Shown: positions 10,001 to 18,838, counted from the stretch's first letter. The stretch is 31,285 nt of DNA from an uncultured Dyadobacter sp. (GCA_937880795.1 CALGRQ010000431.1:1-31285); one strand, 5' to 3'. Numbers and translations are program-made. The notes: generated by a model from the sequence alone, not told the origin.

Positions 10001-10493
10001 CGGTATGCAAAACAATCTCACCTCCATATACCGGAATGTTTTTATAAACCTGTCTCATCCGGATATGCGTTTGATTCAAATCATCCGTTTCCGAAGCGGT
10101 TATTTCAAAATTTTCAGACGGATTGGTAAATGCGATGTCCGATTTGACCTGATTCAAAAAATCAAAAGCGGCTTTGCTGGCATTTACCCGCATACTGGCT
10201 CCTCCTTGTAGGGAAGCCCCTTTCTTATTTTCCAGCCATATCACCCGGCCTGCGGCATCCCGAATTACCGTGTGTTGAAGTTTGGCATTTCTTACACTCT
10301 GAAGCAATGCAGAAGTACCTACAAGGCGCCCGCCCTGCGGCGTTTTCGGAATAGCCACATCCTGGTATAAAAAAGTGGGTTTTGCTTCCTTCTGAACTCC
10401 TTTCTTCTTCCTTTCGAAACCCTTTTGGGCAAAAGAAGGCGCTATGGTGCAAACACTGAGCACGACAAGAACCGGTAGTATATGTTTTTTCAT
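7029..10493 (-). CDS. Secreted M4 (thermolysin-family) metalloprotease with beta-propeller-like insert and T9SS tail
   Basis: A 1154-residue protein. Signal peptide about 1-22 (MKKHILPVLVV..., ending APSFAQ). A propeptide with FTP/PepSY-like character covers about 30-260. The M4 catalytic and C-terminal domains span about 270-600, with zinc motif HEMTH (432-436, Glu433 catalytic), third zinc ligand Glu456 in INESMAD, and the later GGVHINSG active-site His region. Residues about 615-890 show a TolB/WD40-like propeller pattern (YQTNPSVTD, HKPSVTDNGQVAYF, VAISRDGKKLAAL). Then come an Ig-like segment with LAATSSSGL and a second Ig/PKD-like segment (about 993-1060). The last 77 residues (PYPNPAKTEIYL ... 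GIYILRIESG) are a T9SS type A sorting domain. It should be exported to the surface or medium and activated by propeptide removal. The propeller insert may bind substrate or surface; that is inference. Confidence 0.93.
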   Translation of the reverse strand: MKKHILPVLVVLSVCTIAPSFAQKGFERKKKGVQKEAKPTFLYQDVAIPKTPQGGRLVGTSALLQSVRNAKLQHTVIRDAAGRVIWLENKKGASLQGGASMRVNASKAAFDFLNQVKSDIAFTNPSENFEITASETDDLNQTHIRMRQVYKNIPVYGGEIVLHTVKDSLRLLNGRFFPQSNASVTPQLSKEKAEQLAIKDVAAEAIVNQPKHALTKRFVESSHELVIYHPQENIQNPRLTWHVTIHPNFVERWEYFVDAQTGDILDKYNHTCGVDGPVTSTSRDLNNVERSFGTYQIGNTLYMMDASKPMYNGASSQLPDNPVGGIWTIDANDTYGDNMEVSHIVSSNRNSWNATAVSAHRNAGLAYDYFLNTFRRNSLNGRGGTIISVINIADEEDGQGMDNAFWNGQFMGYGKGRTAFKSLAGGLDVAGHEMTHGVIQNSANLDYQGQSGAINESMADVFGVLIDRDDWTVGEDVVKPQAFPSGALRSMSNPNQGGSGTRGYQPKTMAQYVNTSQDNGGVHINSGIPNYAFYLVASKIGREKSELIYYRALTQYLTRKSQFIDLRLALVQSATDLYQAGSNEVKTVNEAFDAVGIAGGTSTPSTPTELPVNSGADGILVIGSDDDILYQTNPSVTDVKKRSNEGSTHKPSVTDNGQVAYFVSKDMNIRAITLTGTAQETVVSDEGIWDNVAISRDGKKLAALTTAQDKSVYVYSFERKEWKKFTLYNPTYSDGVTTGDVNYADAIAWDLAGENLVYDANNALTGAKGDEYEYWDVGFMKVWDNKTNNFGDGNIQKLFTNLEKGENIGNPSFSKNNPNIISFDYMYEQDEVYEVLGVDIDNGTIKTIYSNNTLGFPDFSRKDDKVIFNTESNGGEHVGVINLAADHISPSGSMSIMIKDAKLAVWYGQGSRETTKKAQTIRFDALSERTMGGPAFTLAATSSSGLAVGFEKVSGGITLQGNQVTITQAGKATVRAIQAGNGEYNVASAVDRSFCINPTRPVVQRDGMNFTARSQGAANYIWYFEGKEEFRDPSGEVQVNVAGTYEVRAITSDGCLSAAAEVFAQLVLGPEPPLTAVSSPYPNPAKTEIYLDGTWSKVPSNITFADVSGKVRKVQDAAIVSGKLMIPTRNMPTGIYILRIESGKDHFVFKILKE

Positions 10494-10574
10494 AGATGTA
10501 TATAGTCAAATCCTATGTAAAGATATTGAAACGATGACAACAAAATTCTGATCCTGATTTAATTCCGGATACAA

Positions 10575-11021
10575 TTACTTTTTGGGTTTTTCGTATACCC
10601 AGTATTCGAGAAATTGCTGATAAAACGTTGTGATTTTTTCGTCGGGTTGTTCATTCATCTTACTCCAAACCACCCTGTTTTCAATCGTATCCTTTTTAAA
10701 TACGACAAACTTATAGGTATTGCCAGGATTGTTAAATGATGAATGTAAAGTAGATAAGCTATCGAAGGTGGTGATCCATTTTTCAGCACGTTTTTTCGTT
10801 TTAGCCTTGGTAAGCTTGAAAGGTTCGTTGAGTAACGCGCGGTGATATAGCTGCCCATTGTCCAGCAAACGATACTCTTCTTCATCGCCTGCAAAGCCTC
10901 CTCCATGCCCCAGAATTACGCTACGACCCTTGTGGGCGAGCGGGTCTACGGGCTTATGCGAGATACAAGATTGAAAGAGCAAAGATAAAATTAATCCATA
11001 CTTTACCGTAGAAAGGATCAT
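10575..11021 (-). CDS. Small lipoprotein of unknown function
   Basis: A 148-residue protein with a lipoprotein signal (hydrophobic N-terminus, LFQSC, Cys19 lipidated). The mature part contains GRSVILGHGGGFAGDEEEYRLLDNGQLYH, then a small mixed alpha/beta-looking region ending EYWVYEKPKK. The glycine-rich GHGGGFAG followed by a line about a displayed quantity resembles uncharacterised Bacteroidota lipoproteins, but I do not recognise a named family. It lies 95 bases downstream of nuoM and 81 bases upstream of the M4 gene on the same strand, so it could be the tail of the nuoLM transcript. Confidence 0.75.
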   Translation of the reverse strand: MILSTVKYGLILSLLFQSCISHKPVDPLAHKGRSVILGHGGGFAGDEEEYRLLDNGQLYHRALLNEPFKLTKAKTKKRAEKWITTFDSLSTLHSSFNNPGNTYKFVVFKKDTIENRVVWSKMNEQPDEKITTFYQQFLEYWVYEKPKK

Positions 11022-11116
11022 TGGAGCGATTTAGTTTAGTGGTGTACTCAGCAAATATGAATATTAAAATTCAATTCTGAAATACCCCACACATTGCTAT
11101 GCCGATGAAGCCTCTG

Positions 11117-12799
11117 TTAACGCAAACCTTCTATCCAAGATTCCACAGTTGGCCCGGTGATATCAAAGAGTAAGCCAGGCAGTATACCGAGTAGCAGGGC
11201 AAGTATAGCCAATGGAATCAATAATCCTTTTTCACGAAGGGTTAGGTCGGTCAACGTCGACGTAGTATGGTGCTCCGTATTTTGATTCCTATACCAGAAA
11301 GATCCGAAAAACATACGTTGGTACGTCCAAAGAAAATAAGCCGCCGCCAAAACAATACCCAAGGTTGACAATGCAGGAATCCAAACCGGCATATTTTCAG
11401 ATTGGAAAGCCCCCATTAACGTAAACAATTCACCCACAAAACCGGAAAAACCAGGCAATCCTAGTGATGCAAAGAAGGCGATACCGGTTAAAATGGTATA
11501 CTGAGGCATGACCGTGATGAGACCTCTATAATTTTCGATCATACGGTCGTGGGTGCGGTCATAAATTACGCCAGCCAACAAAAACAGCATCGAAGAAAGT
11601 ACCCCGTGACTCACCATTTGGTATATAGCCCCATTGATTCCCTCGGCCGTAAAAGCAGCAACACCTAGCAAAACAAAACCCATGTGAGAAACCGACGAAT
11701 ATGCGATCATCTTTTTAAGGTCATTTTGTCCCAAGGCATTAAAACCACCATATACAATGGAAATCATCCCCAACACACCCAAGGGAACGGTACTATACAA
11801 TGCTTCGGCTGGGAAAAAGCCATCAACTATACGTATAAAACCATACCCCCCAATTTTCAAAAGTATACCTGGCAACACTACGGAAAGAGGTGTAGGCGCT
11901 TCCACGTGGGCATCGGGTAACCAGGTATGTACGGGTACCACGGGCAGTTTAACCGCAAAACCAATGAACAAGAACCAAAACGCCAGTAACCGAACCGGTA
12001 CCCCGAATATGAATAAGTCGGAAGAGAAACTCAAAATAGACTCAGGTAGATAGTTTGCGGGATCTGCTAGATACGCAAAACGGAAGGTATGTACGAGTTG
12101 CTCAGGTGCAATCCTTCCTTCTGCAACCCATTGTTGTAATTGTAAAATGATATCACCTGTGGCAGGGTCTTCCAATCCGATCATGCCCACCACTCGTGCC
12201 GTTTCCAAAGGATCAATGGCTGAAAGGTACAGAGCGATCATGACAATCAGGATCAACAACGACCCGAAGAAAGTATATATAAAAAATTTCAGTGCGGCAT
12301 ATTCACGACGTGGCCCTCCCCAAAGACCGATAAGAAAGTACATGGGAAGCAGCATAAATTCAAAAAACAGATAAAACAAGAAGAAATCCTGTGCCAGGAA
12401 ACACCCTATCACACTGCCACTCAACAACAAATAAAGTGCAAAGTACCCTCTGGTTTTCTTTTCTATATTCCATGAACTGACAACCCCCACAAACAATACG
12501 AGTACGGCCAGCAATATGAGCGGAAAGCTAATTCCATCTACCGCCAGGGCATAGTCGATAGATACAACGCCCAGGGAGCCAATGGGAAGTGTAATCCAGT
12601 CCACTGCTTCACTCAACTGAAATCCGGCTTGACTAAAATCATATAGCCCATACATCGTAACTGCTGCTAAAAACTCCACAATAAGGGTAACCAGCGCTAT
12701 GAGTCTGAAATTTTGAGGACGACTATCCGGCCAGGCTGCCACGGCAAGGGCACCTAGTAGAGGAATAGCAATCAGCAGGGTAAGTATATGATCAATCAT
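11117..12799 (-). CDS. nuoM: NADH-quinone oxidoreductase subunit M (proton-pumping membrane subunit)
   Basis: A 560-residue polytopic membrane protein with about 14 hydrophobic segments, matching the Mrp antiporter-like complex I subunit NuoM/ND4. Key features are the buried Glu147 in YLFFEFMLLPMYFLIG, KLPVVPVHTWLPDAHVEAP with the conserved pumping-channel Lys, and the later KIGGYGFIRI and KKMIAYSSVSHMGF stretches. I chose the ATG at 12799 over an in-frame TTG two codons earlier. A long loop (residues about 200-245, containing LQLQQWVAEGRIAPEQL) interrupts the region after transmembrane helix 6. It is 72 bases downstream of nuoL. No nuoN or other nuo gene follows; a lipoprotein gene comes next. 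Confidence 0.93.
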   Translation of the reverse strand: MIDHILTLLIAIPLLGALAVAAWPDSRPQNFRLIALVTLIVEFLAAVTMYGLYDFSQAGFQLSEAVDWITLPIGSLGVVSIDYALAVDGISFPLILLAVLVLFVGVVSSWNIEKKTRGYFALYLLLSGSVIGCFLAQDFFLFYLFFEFMLLPMYFLIGLWGGPRREYAALKFFIYTFFGSLLILIVMIALYLSAIDPLETARVVGMIGLEDPATGDIILQLQQWVAEGRIAPEQLVHTFRFAYLADPANYLPESILSFSSDLFIFGVPVRLLAFWFLFIGFAVKLPVVPVHTWLPDAHVEAPTPLSVVLPGILLKIGGYGFIRIVDGFFPAEALYSTVPLGVLGMISIVYGGFNALGQNDLKKMIAYSSVSHMGFVLLGVAAFTAEGINGAIYQMVSHGVLSSMLFLLAGVIYDRTHDRMIENYRGLITVMPQYTILTGIAFFASLGLPGFSGFVGELFTLMGAFQSENMPVWIPALSTLGIVLAAAYFLWTYQRMFFGSFWYRNQNTEHHTTSTLTDLTLREKGLLIPLAILALLLGILPGLLFDITGPTVESWIEGLR

Positions 12800-12815
12800 T
12801 ATCAAAAACAGTTGA

Positions 12816-12840
12816 CAAAGTGAAAAGACGAAGCACTTTG
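12816..12840 (-). other. Hairpin in the nuoL-nuoM intercistronic gap
   Basis: CAAAGTG (12816-12822) and CACTTTG (12834-12840) can form a 7-bp stem with an 11-base loop. There is no U-run, so it is more likely an RNA processing or stability element than a terminator, if it is functional. Confidence 0.35.
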
Positions 12841-12871
12841 CCGGTTTAATAGTTTATATTAATATATCTTT

Positions 12872-14827
12872 TCAAAAAGCAACCAGCCACAGAATCAGCA
12901 AAAGCAGTCCGGTGATGGCCACTAAAAAATAGGATTGAATTTTACCATTTTGCAGGCTACGTACCGAATTACCCGCAACACGAACGGAAAATGTGGTAAA
13001 CTTCACGCCTCCGTCTACAATGTTCCGATCAGCCCAGCTCACCAAATGTGCTACAACCACACTCCACTTACCTACAAAATCCACGAAGGAGTCAATCCAG
13101 TTTTTCTCAATTCTTTCACTCCATTTCGCAATCCATGCAAAAGGAGCGAGAAAGTAATTTTCGTTAGAAAAATTGCGCAGGAAAGCATATTTGCTCTCCA
13201 CTGGCGCTTGCATCGGTGTAAATACCTCAAACGGATTCTCAGATTGAGAAGCCCTGTATGCCAGAAAAATAGAAACCAGCGTTACCAGTGTTGCTAAAAT
13301 AGGCACCCAGCTTAAATGAACCGATTCCACCACGCCTATAAAGGATAAAAACCATCCCGAAGCCGCATCGAATGGATTATAGGAAAACCATACAAAAACC
13401 GAAAGCCCGGACAAAAGCACCATCGGTATCCACATAATGGCCGGCGACTCGTGCGGATGGACATGAGCCGAAGCGGAATAACGAGCTTCTCCAAAGAAAA
13501 CCAGCCACAATTGACGAAACATATAATAGGCCGTTAATCCTGCCGAAAACAAAATCACCAACGGGAATAGATAGCCGAATATACCGTACTTTTCGGCCCA
13601 CAAAAAGCCCTCCGTAATGATAGCGTCCTTGGAAAGAAATCCGGAAAAGAAGGGTAATCCTGCTAATGCCGAGGCGCAAATGAGAAAGCATATATACGTG
13701 ATGGGAAGCGATTTCCGTAATCCACCCATGTTGCGCATATCCTGTGGATCAAAATTGATATTGGGCTGAGAAGGCGTTACCGCATGAATAACCGAACCTG
13801 CCGAAAGAAACAACCCCGCTTTAAAAAAGGCGTGTGTGGTTAGATGAAAAAATGCCATTTGCCAACTGCCCAAGCCAACTGCCATCACCATAAGTCCTAG
13901 TTGCGACATGGTTGAAAATGCCAAAACCCGCTTAATGTCCCATACACGCATCGCCTTAACAGCACCTATCAGCATGGTAATCATACCTATCAGGGTAATC
14001 ACAAGTCGGGCGTCCCAAGTTAATAGAAACGATATACGTGCCAATAAGAAAATACCGGCAGCTACCATGGTGGCCGCGTGAATGAGCGCGGATACGGGCG
14101 TGGGACCCTCCATGGCGTCGGGTAGCCATCCAGACAATGGAAATTGAGCCGATTTACCGACACAGCCACCGAACAAACACAGGCCAATGGCTGTAAGTAC
14201 TCCCGGACTAATACTACCTACCGTAACCGATAGCACCTCAAAGTCGGTAGAACCAATATAGTAAAAGAGCATTAAAATACCTGTCAGGAAGGCGGCATCC
14301 CCAATTCGGTTTAGCACAAATGCTTTTTGCGCCGCCCAAACCGGACGCGCTTTTTTGTACCAGAAACCAATCAATAAATAAGATGATAACCCTACCAGTT
14401 CCCAGAAAATGTACATGACGAGCAAATTGCCGGCTAATACAATCCCGAGCATAGAAAAAACAAACAGCTGTATAAATGCAAAATAACGATGCAGATTTTC
14501 ATCGTCATGCAGATAAGAAACAGAATATAACTGCACAAGAAACGCCACAAAATGAACCACCATAAGCATGATGAAAGTGAGCGTATCGAAGCGGAAAGCT
14601 ATTTCGATGGGAAAGGAGCCGACCATCAGCCAGTCAAATCGTACGGTATGCAAAACACCCGGCTCGGCGAAGTATGCGCTGATCGCCAATCCAACGGCCG
14701 TGATCAACGCGCCTGCGTATCCTGCCACCTGATTCAGTCCCTTACCTCCTAACCAAAACAAGAGAAATGCCACCAGTGGCAATCCCAAAAGAAAAGAAGC
14801 AGGTAATTGGTAAGCAGAATCGGGCAT
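12872..14827 (-). CDS. nuoL: NADH-quinone oxidoreductase subunit L (proton-pumping membrane subunit)
   Basis: A 651-residue membrane protein of the NuoL/ND5 family. Early helices include Glu143 in YIFWELVGLSSYLLIGFW. The channel region has GKSAQFPLSGWLPDAMEGPTPVSALIHAATMV (about residues 217-250), and KRVLAFSTMSQLGLM follows. The C-terminus contains a long amphipathic stretch (FAWIAKWSERIEKNWIDSFV ...) and a final transmembrane helix (FLVAITGLLLLILWLVAF), as expected for the lateral helix of NuoL. It should function in the membrane arm of respiratory complex I. The ATG at 14827 follows a good promoter and gives the normal N-terminus. It forms a pair with nuoM. Neither nuoA-K nor nuoN is near, so the remainder must be elsewhere. 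Confidence 0.93.
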   Translation of the reverse strand: MPDSAYQLPASFLLGLPLVAFLLFWLGGKGLNQVAGYAGALITAVGLAISAYFAEPGVLHTVRFDWLMVGSFPIEIAFRFDTLTFIMLMVVHFVAFLVQLYSVSYLHDDENLHRYFAFIQLFVFSMLGIVLAGNLLVMYIFWELVGLSSYLLIGFWYKKARPVWAAQKAFVLNRIGDAAFLTGILMLFYYIGSTDFEVLSVTVGSISPGVLTAIGLCLFGGCVGKSAQFPLSGWLPDAMEGPTPVSALIHAATMVAAGIFLLARISFLLTWDARLVITLIGMITMLIGAVKAMRVWDIKRVLAFSTMSQLGLMVMAVGLGSWQMAFFHLTTHAFFKAGLFLSAGSVIHAVTPSQPNINFDPQDMRNMGGLRKSLPITYICFLICASALAGLPFFSGFLSKDAIITEGFLWAEKYGIFGYLFPLVILFSAGLTAYYMFRQLWLVFFGEARYSASAHVHPHESPAIMWIPMVLLSGLSVFVWFSYNPFDAASGWFLSFIGVVESVHLSWVPILATLVTLVSIFLAYRASQSENPFEVFTPMQAPVESKYAFLRNFSNENYFLAPFAWIAKWSERIEKNWIDSFVDFVGKWSVVVAHLVSWADRNIVDGGVKFTTFSVRVAGNSVRSLQNGKIQSYFLVAITGLLLLILWLVAF

Positions 14828-14851
14828 AGAGGTTACTATTCGTTAATGGGG

Positions 14852-14882
14852 CAAATATCCTGAATTCATAGCCGAATTCAAA
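14852..14882 (-). promoter_or_regulatory. Promoter for nuoL-nuoM
   Basis: On the minus strand TTTG (14882-14879) is followed by 19 bases and GATATTTG (14859-14852), 7 of 8 matches to TAnnTTTG. The boxes are ideally spaced and lie 25 bases ahead of the nuoL ATG at 14827. A second TTTG lies four bases further up (14886-14883). This supports a transcript starting with nuoL rather than read-through from the serine hydrolase gene. Confidence 0.6.
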
Positions 14883-14887
14883 CAAAC

Positions 14888-16120
14888 CTAGATTTCTATT
14901 TCACCCGCTTTATCAGATCCGTGTATCACCTTGAGCACTTCCTTGATATCATATGTACTGCGGTTGTACGAATTTCCTAATACAATGATGACCGCTTCGT
15001 CCTCCGGTGACACCCATAACATGGTATTATAGCCTTTCCACCAACCTCCGTGATAGATGGATTGCGGTGTATTGTCTTCCTTCGTATGCATCCGGAAGCC
15101 GTAGCCGTAATTCCGAATTCCTGGTCTTTCAAAACTTCGGGGTTTAAATGCTTCTTCAAGCAATTTTTTATCTAGCACCAATCCCTTCATCAATCCATTG
15201 TAGAAACGGTATATATCAGCAGCAGTAGAATACAAACCCTTATCACCCACTACATTGTCATAATAATCTTTTGGCAACATTCTACCAAATTGATGACCCA
15301 CTGTTCTATTTTTAACGGCCACCGACGTGGTATCCGTAACCAAAAAAGTTTCGGACATTCCCAGCGGTGCCAGTACCTGATTGTGTAGATATTGTCCAAA
15401 AGCTTGTCCGGTTACTTTCTCAACTATACCAGCCAATACACAATAGTTGGTATTACAATAATTGAAAGAGCGGCCCGGTTTGTTATATGCCTGCGGCGTG
15501 GGGATCACCTTGGCGTACCAGTCGATTACCTCCATATTGGAAGGGAATTTTTTACCATGACGCACACTGTCTGGAAACGAATATATGTAATTCGGCAAAC
15601 CGCTTCTGTGACTTAAAAGCTGATCTACTTTCACACCATGGTAAGGAAAGTCAGGAAAAAAGCGTTGAACAGAATCGTCTAGGCTAACTCTTCCCTCCTG
15701 AATGAGTTTGAGTATAGCTACCGCCGTGAACGGTTTAGAAAGGGATGCCAGCTGAAATCTGGACTCACTATTGAGCGAATCCTTTTCTTTTAAATGCGCA
15801 AATCCAAAAGAATTCTGATACAGGATTTGCCCTTTCTGCACCACCAACACATTTCCGTTAAAGCCTGCATTTCTTTTTCGCCTGAATATATCGGCAATTT
15901 CGGCCATCTTACGTGCCGTAGCAGAATCGGGATTTTTTATAATGATCGGGTCCAACTTAGCGGTGGCAGCCCTGTTAATTTCTACTATCTCACTTTCTGA
16001 GTCCCCTCTTCTCACAAGTCCCCAGGAAACTAAAAGTACAATTAGAATCCCCCCCATCACCAACCACACCTTCGGTTGCACTTGTTTAACAAAAGGCTTT
16101 AAGCCGTTAAATTTTCCCAA
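14888..16120 (-). CDS. Membrane-anchored serine hydrolase, class C beta-lactamase / DD-peptidase fold
   Basis: A 410-residue protein. An N-terminal hydrophobic segment (about 19-36, VWLVMGGILIVLLVSWGLV) should anchor it to the inner membrane with the catalytic domain outside. Serine hydrolase motifs are present: SLSK with nucleophile Ser126 and Lys129, YCN (second motif) near 218-220, and HGGWWKG as the KTG-box equivalent near 370. The family includes beta-lactamases, DD-peptidases and esterases; the precise substrate cannot be told. The start is a TTG at 16120, supported by AAGGA eight bases upstream, a rare Shine-Dalgarno-like site in this window; the next in-frame ATG would cut into the anchor. 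It is a second beta-lactamase-fold protein besides the GH3 fusion, but only distantly similar. Confidence 0.88.
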   Translation of the reverse strand: MGKFNGLKPFVKQVQPKVWLVMGGILIVLLVSWGLVRRGDSESEIVEINRAATAKLDPIIIKNPDSATARKMAEIADIFRRKRNAGFNGNVLVVQKGQILYQNSFGFAHLKEKDSLNSESRFQLASLSKPFTAVAILKLIQEGRVSLDDSVQRFFPDFPYHGVKVDQLLSHRSGLPNYIYSFPDSVRHGKKFPSNMEVIDWYAKVIPTPQAYNKPGRSFNYCNTNYCVLAGIVEKVTGQAFGQYLHNQVLAPLGMSETFLVTDTTSVAVKNRTVGHQFGRMLPKDYYDNVVGDKGLYSTAADIYRFYNGLMKGLVLDKKLLEEAFKPRSFERPGIRNYGYGFRMHTKEDNTPQSIYHGGWWKGYNTMLWVSPEDEAVIIVLGNSYNRSTYDIKEVLKVIHGSDKAGEIEI

Positions 16121-16192
16121 CGTTTTGATCCTTAAATATAGCCTATACGAATACTACTTATTAAAAGTATTACAAATTAAGCTATCAAAACT

Positions 16193-17323
16193 TTACGGAA
16201 CTAATACTTTGGCGTGTTGTTTTCTACCATTTTGCACCAAAGTAAGGACGTATATTCCTGATGAAAGTGGATAAAATGGAAGGATGTTTAAATAATTGGT
16301 TTGTAAATAACTTACATGAATCGGAATAGAAACCCCTCGAAGATCGAGGAGGGTTAGATCTGCACTTCCTGCAAAATTCTTAAGGATGGTAATCTGATCC
16401 CGGGCAGCGGGATTGGGGGCTACAATTAACTCCTGCGGGATATCGTCATAAATCACAACATCTCTAATGTGCGAATAGGTGAAATTTTCATCCTGATCCA
16501 GCATTTTGAGCCGGTAATAGCTCACACCTCGTAGGGGCATTTCATCTACAAAAGCATAATGCTTCTTTCCTTCTGTTGCTATGTGGGCTGCCACCGTCCC
16601 AATTTCCTTAAAAGAAACCATATCCGCACTACGTTCGATCTTAAATGCACGGCTATTATGCTCCCAACCCGTTTCCCAGTCGAGATGAACCTGTTTCTCA
16701 TATACGCTTGCATCGAAAGAAGTGAGGTTGACGGGCAACACAAAGTTGTTTACTTTACCCGACACCACAATTTGATCAAAATACATTACCCCCAAATAGG
16801 TATCCGCATTTTTACCATAGATGCGAAAGGTAAGTCCATTGGATAAATTGGTATGGGCGAAGGGAACAACTACGTTATAGAAAACCCCATCCGTCGTGAG
16901 ATGATACATCGATACATCCGAAGAAAAGCCGTCAAGCGAACTTCTTAAACTAACGTCCTTTGGACCGACAGGAGAACGTCTGACCCGAAAAGATACCGAA
17001 GAAATATCATATTCATACGTGTTGACGGCAAATGAAAATTCAAGATACTTGGGCACCGAAGTATTTTGCCAATACCTGGTTCCATAAGCGTAATCACCAC
17101 CTCCCAAAGAATAATACATGACGGTAGGCAACGGGTGCGGCGTGGCACCATATAGGACGGCGGGAGTAGGGACGAAATTGCTGCTCGATGACGCGCCAGC
17201 CAAGGTTTGGTTCATCCCCCAAACAACCTGAAAATTTTGACTATAGGCGCGTAACGCAAAAAGCAGGACCACTGATAAAATCAGCGTGGACCTGCTTTTT
17301 AAGGTTTGGTAGTGTTTTTCCAT
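16193..17323 (-). CDS. T9SS-exported protein of unknown function
   Basis: A 376-residue protein starting at ATG 17323; a TTG seven codons upstream (17344) also opens the frame but would place extra residues before the signal peptide. The signal peptide ends at about ALRAYSQ. The middle (about 30-190) is a beta-rich carbohydrate-binding-like region. Next comes a module of about 90 residues (PVNLTSFDAS, VHLDWETGWEHNSRAFKIERS, SYYRLKMLDQDENFTYS) common just before sorting domains in Bacteroidota secreted proteins. The C-terminus (VAPNPAARDQITIL ... GIYVLTLVQNG) is a T9SS type A sorting domain. It is therefore a cell-surface or secreted protein. No catalytic motif is visible. Confidence 0.85.
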   Translation of the reverse strand: MEKHYQTLKSRSTLILSVVLLFALRAYSQNFQVVWGMNQTLAGASSSSNFVPTPAVLYGATPHPLPTVMYYSLGGGDYAYGTRYWQNTSVPKYLEFSFAVNTYEYDISSVSFRVRRSPVGPKDVSLRSSLDGFSSDVSMYHLTTDGVFYNVVVPFAHTNLSNGLTFRIYGKNADTYLGVMYFDQIVVSGKVNNFVLPVNLTSFDASVYEKQVHLDWETGWEHNSRAFKIERSADMVSFKEIGTVAAHIATEGKKHYAFVDEMPLRGVSYYRLKMLDQDENFTYSHIRDVVIYDDIPQELIVAPNPAARDQITILKNFAGSADLTLLDLRGVSIPIHVSYLQTNYLNILPFYPLSSGIYVLTLVQNGRKQHAKVLVP

Positions 17324-17401
17324 CTTGCATATATTTAATTGCAAAACCAGTACACTACCCTATACGACGATTACAAAATAAAGTAACCTACTCAGTATCA
17401 A

Positions 17402-18838
17402 TTAAAACTCAGCACTCTTTGGATAACGTGGGAAAGGTATAACATCACGAATGTTGGTCATACCGGTTACAAAAAGAACCAGACGTTCAAACCCTAATCC
17501 AAAGCCCGAATGCGGTGCCGTTCCAAACTGACGGGTTTCAAGATACCACCAGATGGTCTCCGGGTCAATACCCACTTCATGCACACGTTCCAATAATTTC
17601 TCGTAGTTATCCTCCCGCTGGCTACCTCCAATAATTTCACCAATACCCGGGAACAACACGTCCATAGCGCGAACCGTCTTGCCATCGTCATCCAATTTCA
17701 TATAGAACGATTTGATCTCACGTGGGTAATTGGTCAAGATAACCGGTTTTTTGAAATGTTTCTCAACCAAATAGCGTTCGTGTTCACTGGAAAGATCTAT
17801 ACCCCAGCCTACCGGATACTGGAACTTTTTCTCTTTATGAGGCTTGGATTTCAATAGAATATCGATGGCCTCAGTATAGGTTAGTCTTTCAAATGGATTG
17901 TCTACAACAAAACGAAGCTTCTCCAACAATGGAAGAGAGCGTTCATTTTGCGGTTTACTTTTTTCTTCTTCCGCCAAGCGGTTCTGCAAGAAATTCAGAT
18001 CATCCTGGCAATTTTCAAGCGCATAAGTAATCACCGTTTTAACAAAATCTTCCGCCAGATCCATATTATCTTCCAGCTCATAGAACGCCATTTCAGGCTC
18101 AATCATCCAGAACTCGGCCAGGTGACGGCTCGTATTTGAGTTTTCTGCACGGAAAGTAGGACCGAAAGTATAAATTTTGGAAAGTGCAAGAGCTCCAAGT
18201 TCCCCTTCCAACTGTCCAGAAACGGTTAGGTTCGCCTCACGTCCAAAGAAATCTTCTTTGTAGTTAATAGCTCCTTCTTCGGTTCTTGGCAATTTATCCA
18301 GATCCAACGTAGTCACCTTAAACATTTCACCCGCTCCTTCGGCATCCGAAGCCGTAATGATGGGGGTATGTAAATAGAAAAACCCTTTATCGTGGAAATA
18401 TTTATTGATGGCGAATGCCAAAGTATGGCGGATCCGCAAAATAGCCCCGAATGTATTGGTACGTGGGCGCAAATGCGCGATTTCCCGCAAAAACTCTAAG
18501 GAATGTTTTTTAGGTTGAAGCGGATATACCTCCGGATCAGCCGTTCCGTATACATGGATATCCTCAATCTGAACCTCGGCAGCTTGTCCCGAACCCTGTG
18601 ATTCAACCAGCTTTCCGGTAATTTTTAGACAAGAACCTGTGGTAACTGTTAGCAACAACTCGGCAGAAAACTGTCCGGGCTGTGCAACAGCCTGAATATT
18701 ATTAATGGTTGATCCGTCGTTCAGTGCTATGAAAATAGCATTTTTACTTTCACGTTTTGTTCTTACCCAACCTTTAAGAGTAACGGATTGTGATTCCGGA
18801 GCTTGAAGCAATAAATCTTTGATCTGTAACGGTCCCAT
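17402..18838 (-). CDS. asnS: Asparaginyl-tRNA synthetase
   Basis: A 478-residue class II aminoacyl-tRNA synthetase. An N-terminal OB-fold anticodon-binding domain (about 15-105: VTLKGWVRTKRESKNAIFIALNDGS) precedes the catalytic core. Motif 2 is in FRAENSNTSRHLAEFWMIEPEM (near 225-250) and motif 3 in GFGLGFERLVLF (near 446-457), followed by RDVIPFPRYP. The Asn-type motif 2 and length of about 470 residues match bacterial AsnRS rather than AspRS. It charges tRNA-Asn in the cytoplasm. The ATG at 18838 is clear. The gene is divergent from the PAP2-like gene across a gap of about 170 bases. Confidence 0.97.
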   Translation of the reverse strand: MGPLQIKDLLLQAPESQSVTLKGWVRTKRESKNAIFIALNDGSTINNIQAVAQPGQFSAELLLTVTTGSCLKITGKLVESQGSGQAAEVQIEDIHVYGTADPEVYPLQPKKHSLEFLREIAHLRPRTNTFGAILRIRHTLAFAINKYFHDKGFFYLHTPIITASDAEGAGEMFKVTTLDLDKLPRTEEGAINYKEDFFGREANLTVSGQLEGELGALALSKIYTFGPTFRAENSNTSRHLAEFWMIEPEMAFYELEDNMDLAEDFVKTVITYALENCQDDLNFLQNRLAEEEKSKPQNERSLPLLEKLRFVVDNPFERLTYTEAIDILLKSKPHKEKKFQYPVGWGIDLSSEHERYLVEKHFKKPVILTNYPREIKSFYMKLDDDGKTVRAMDVLFPGIGEIIGGSQREDNYEKLLERVHEVGIDPETIWWYLETRQFGTAPHSGFGLGFERLVLFVTGMTNIRDVIPFPRYPKSAEF

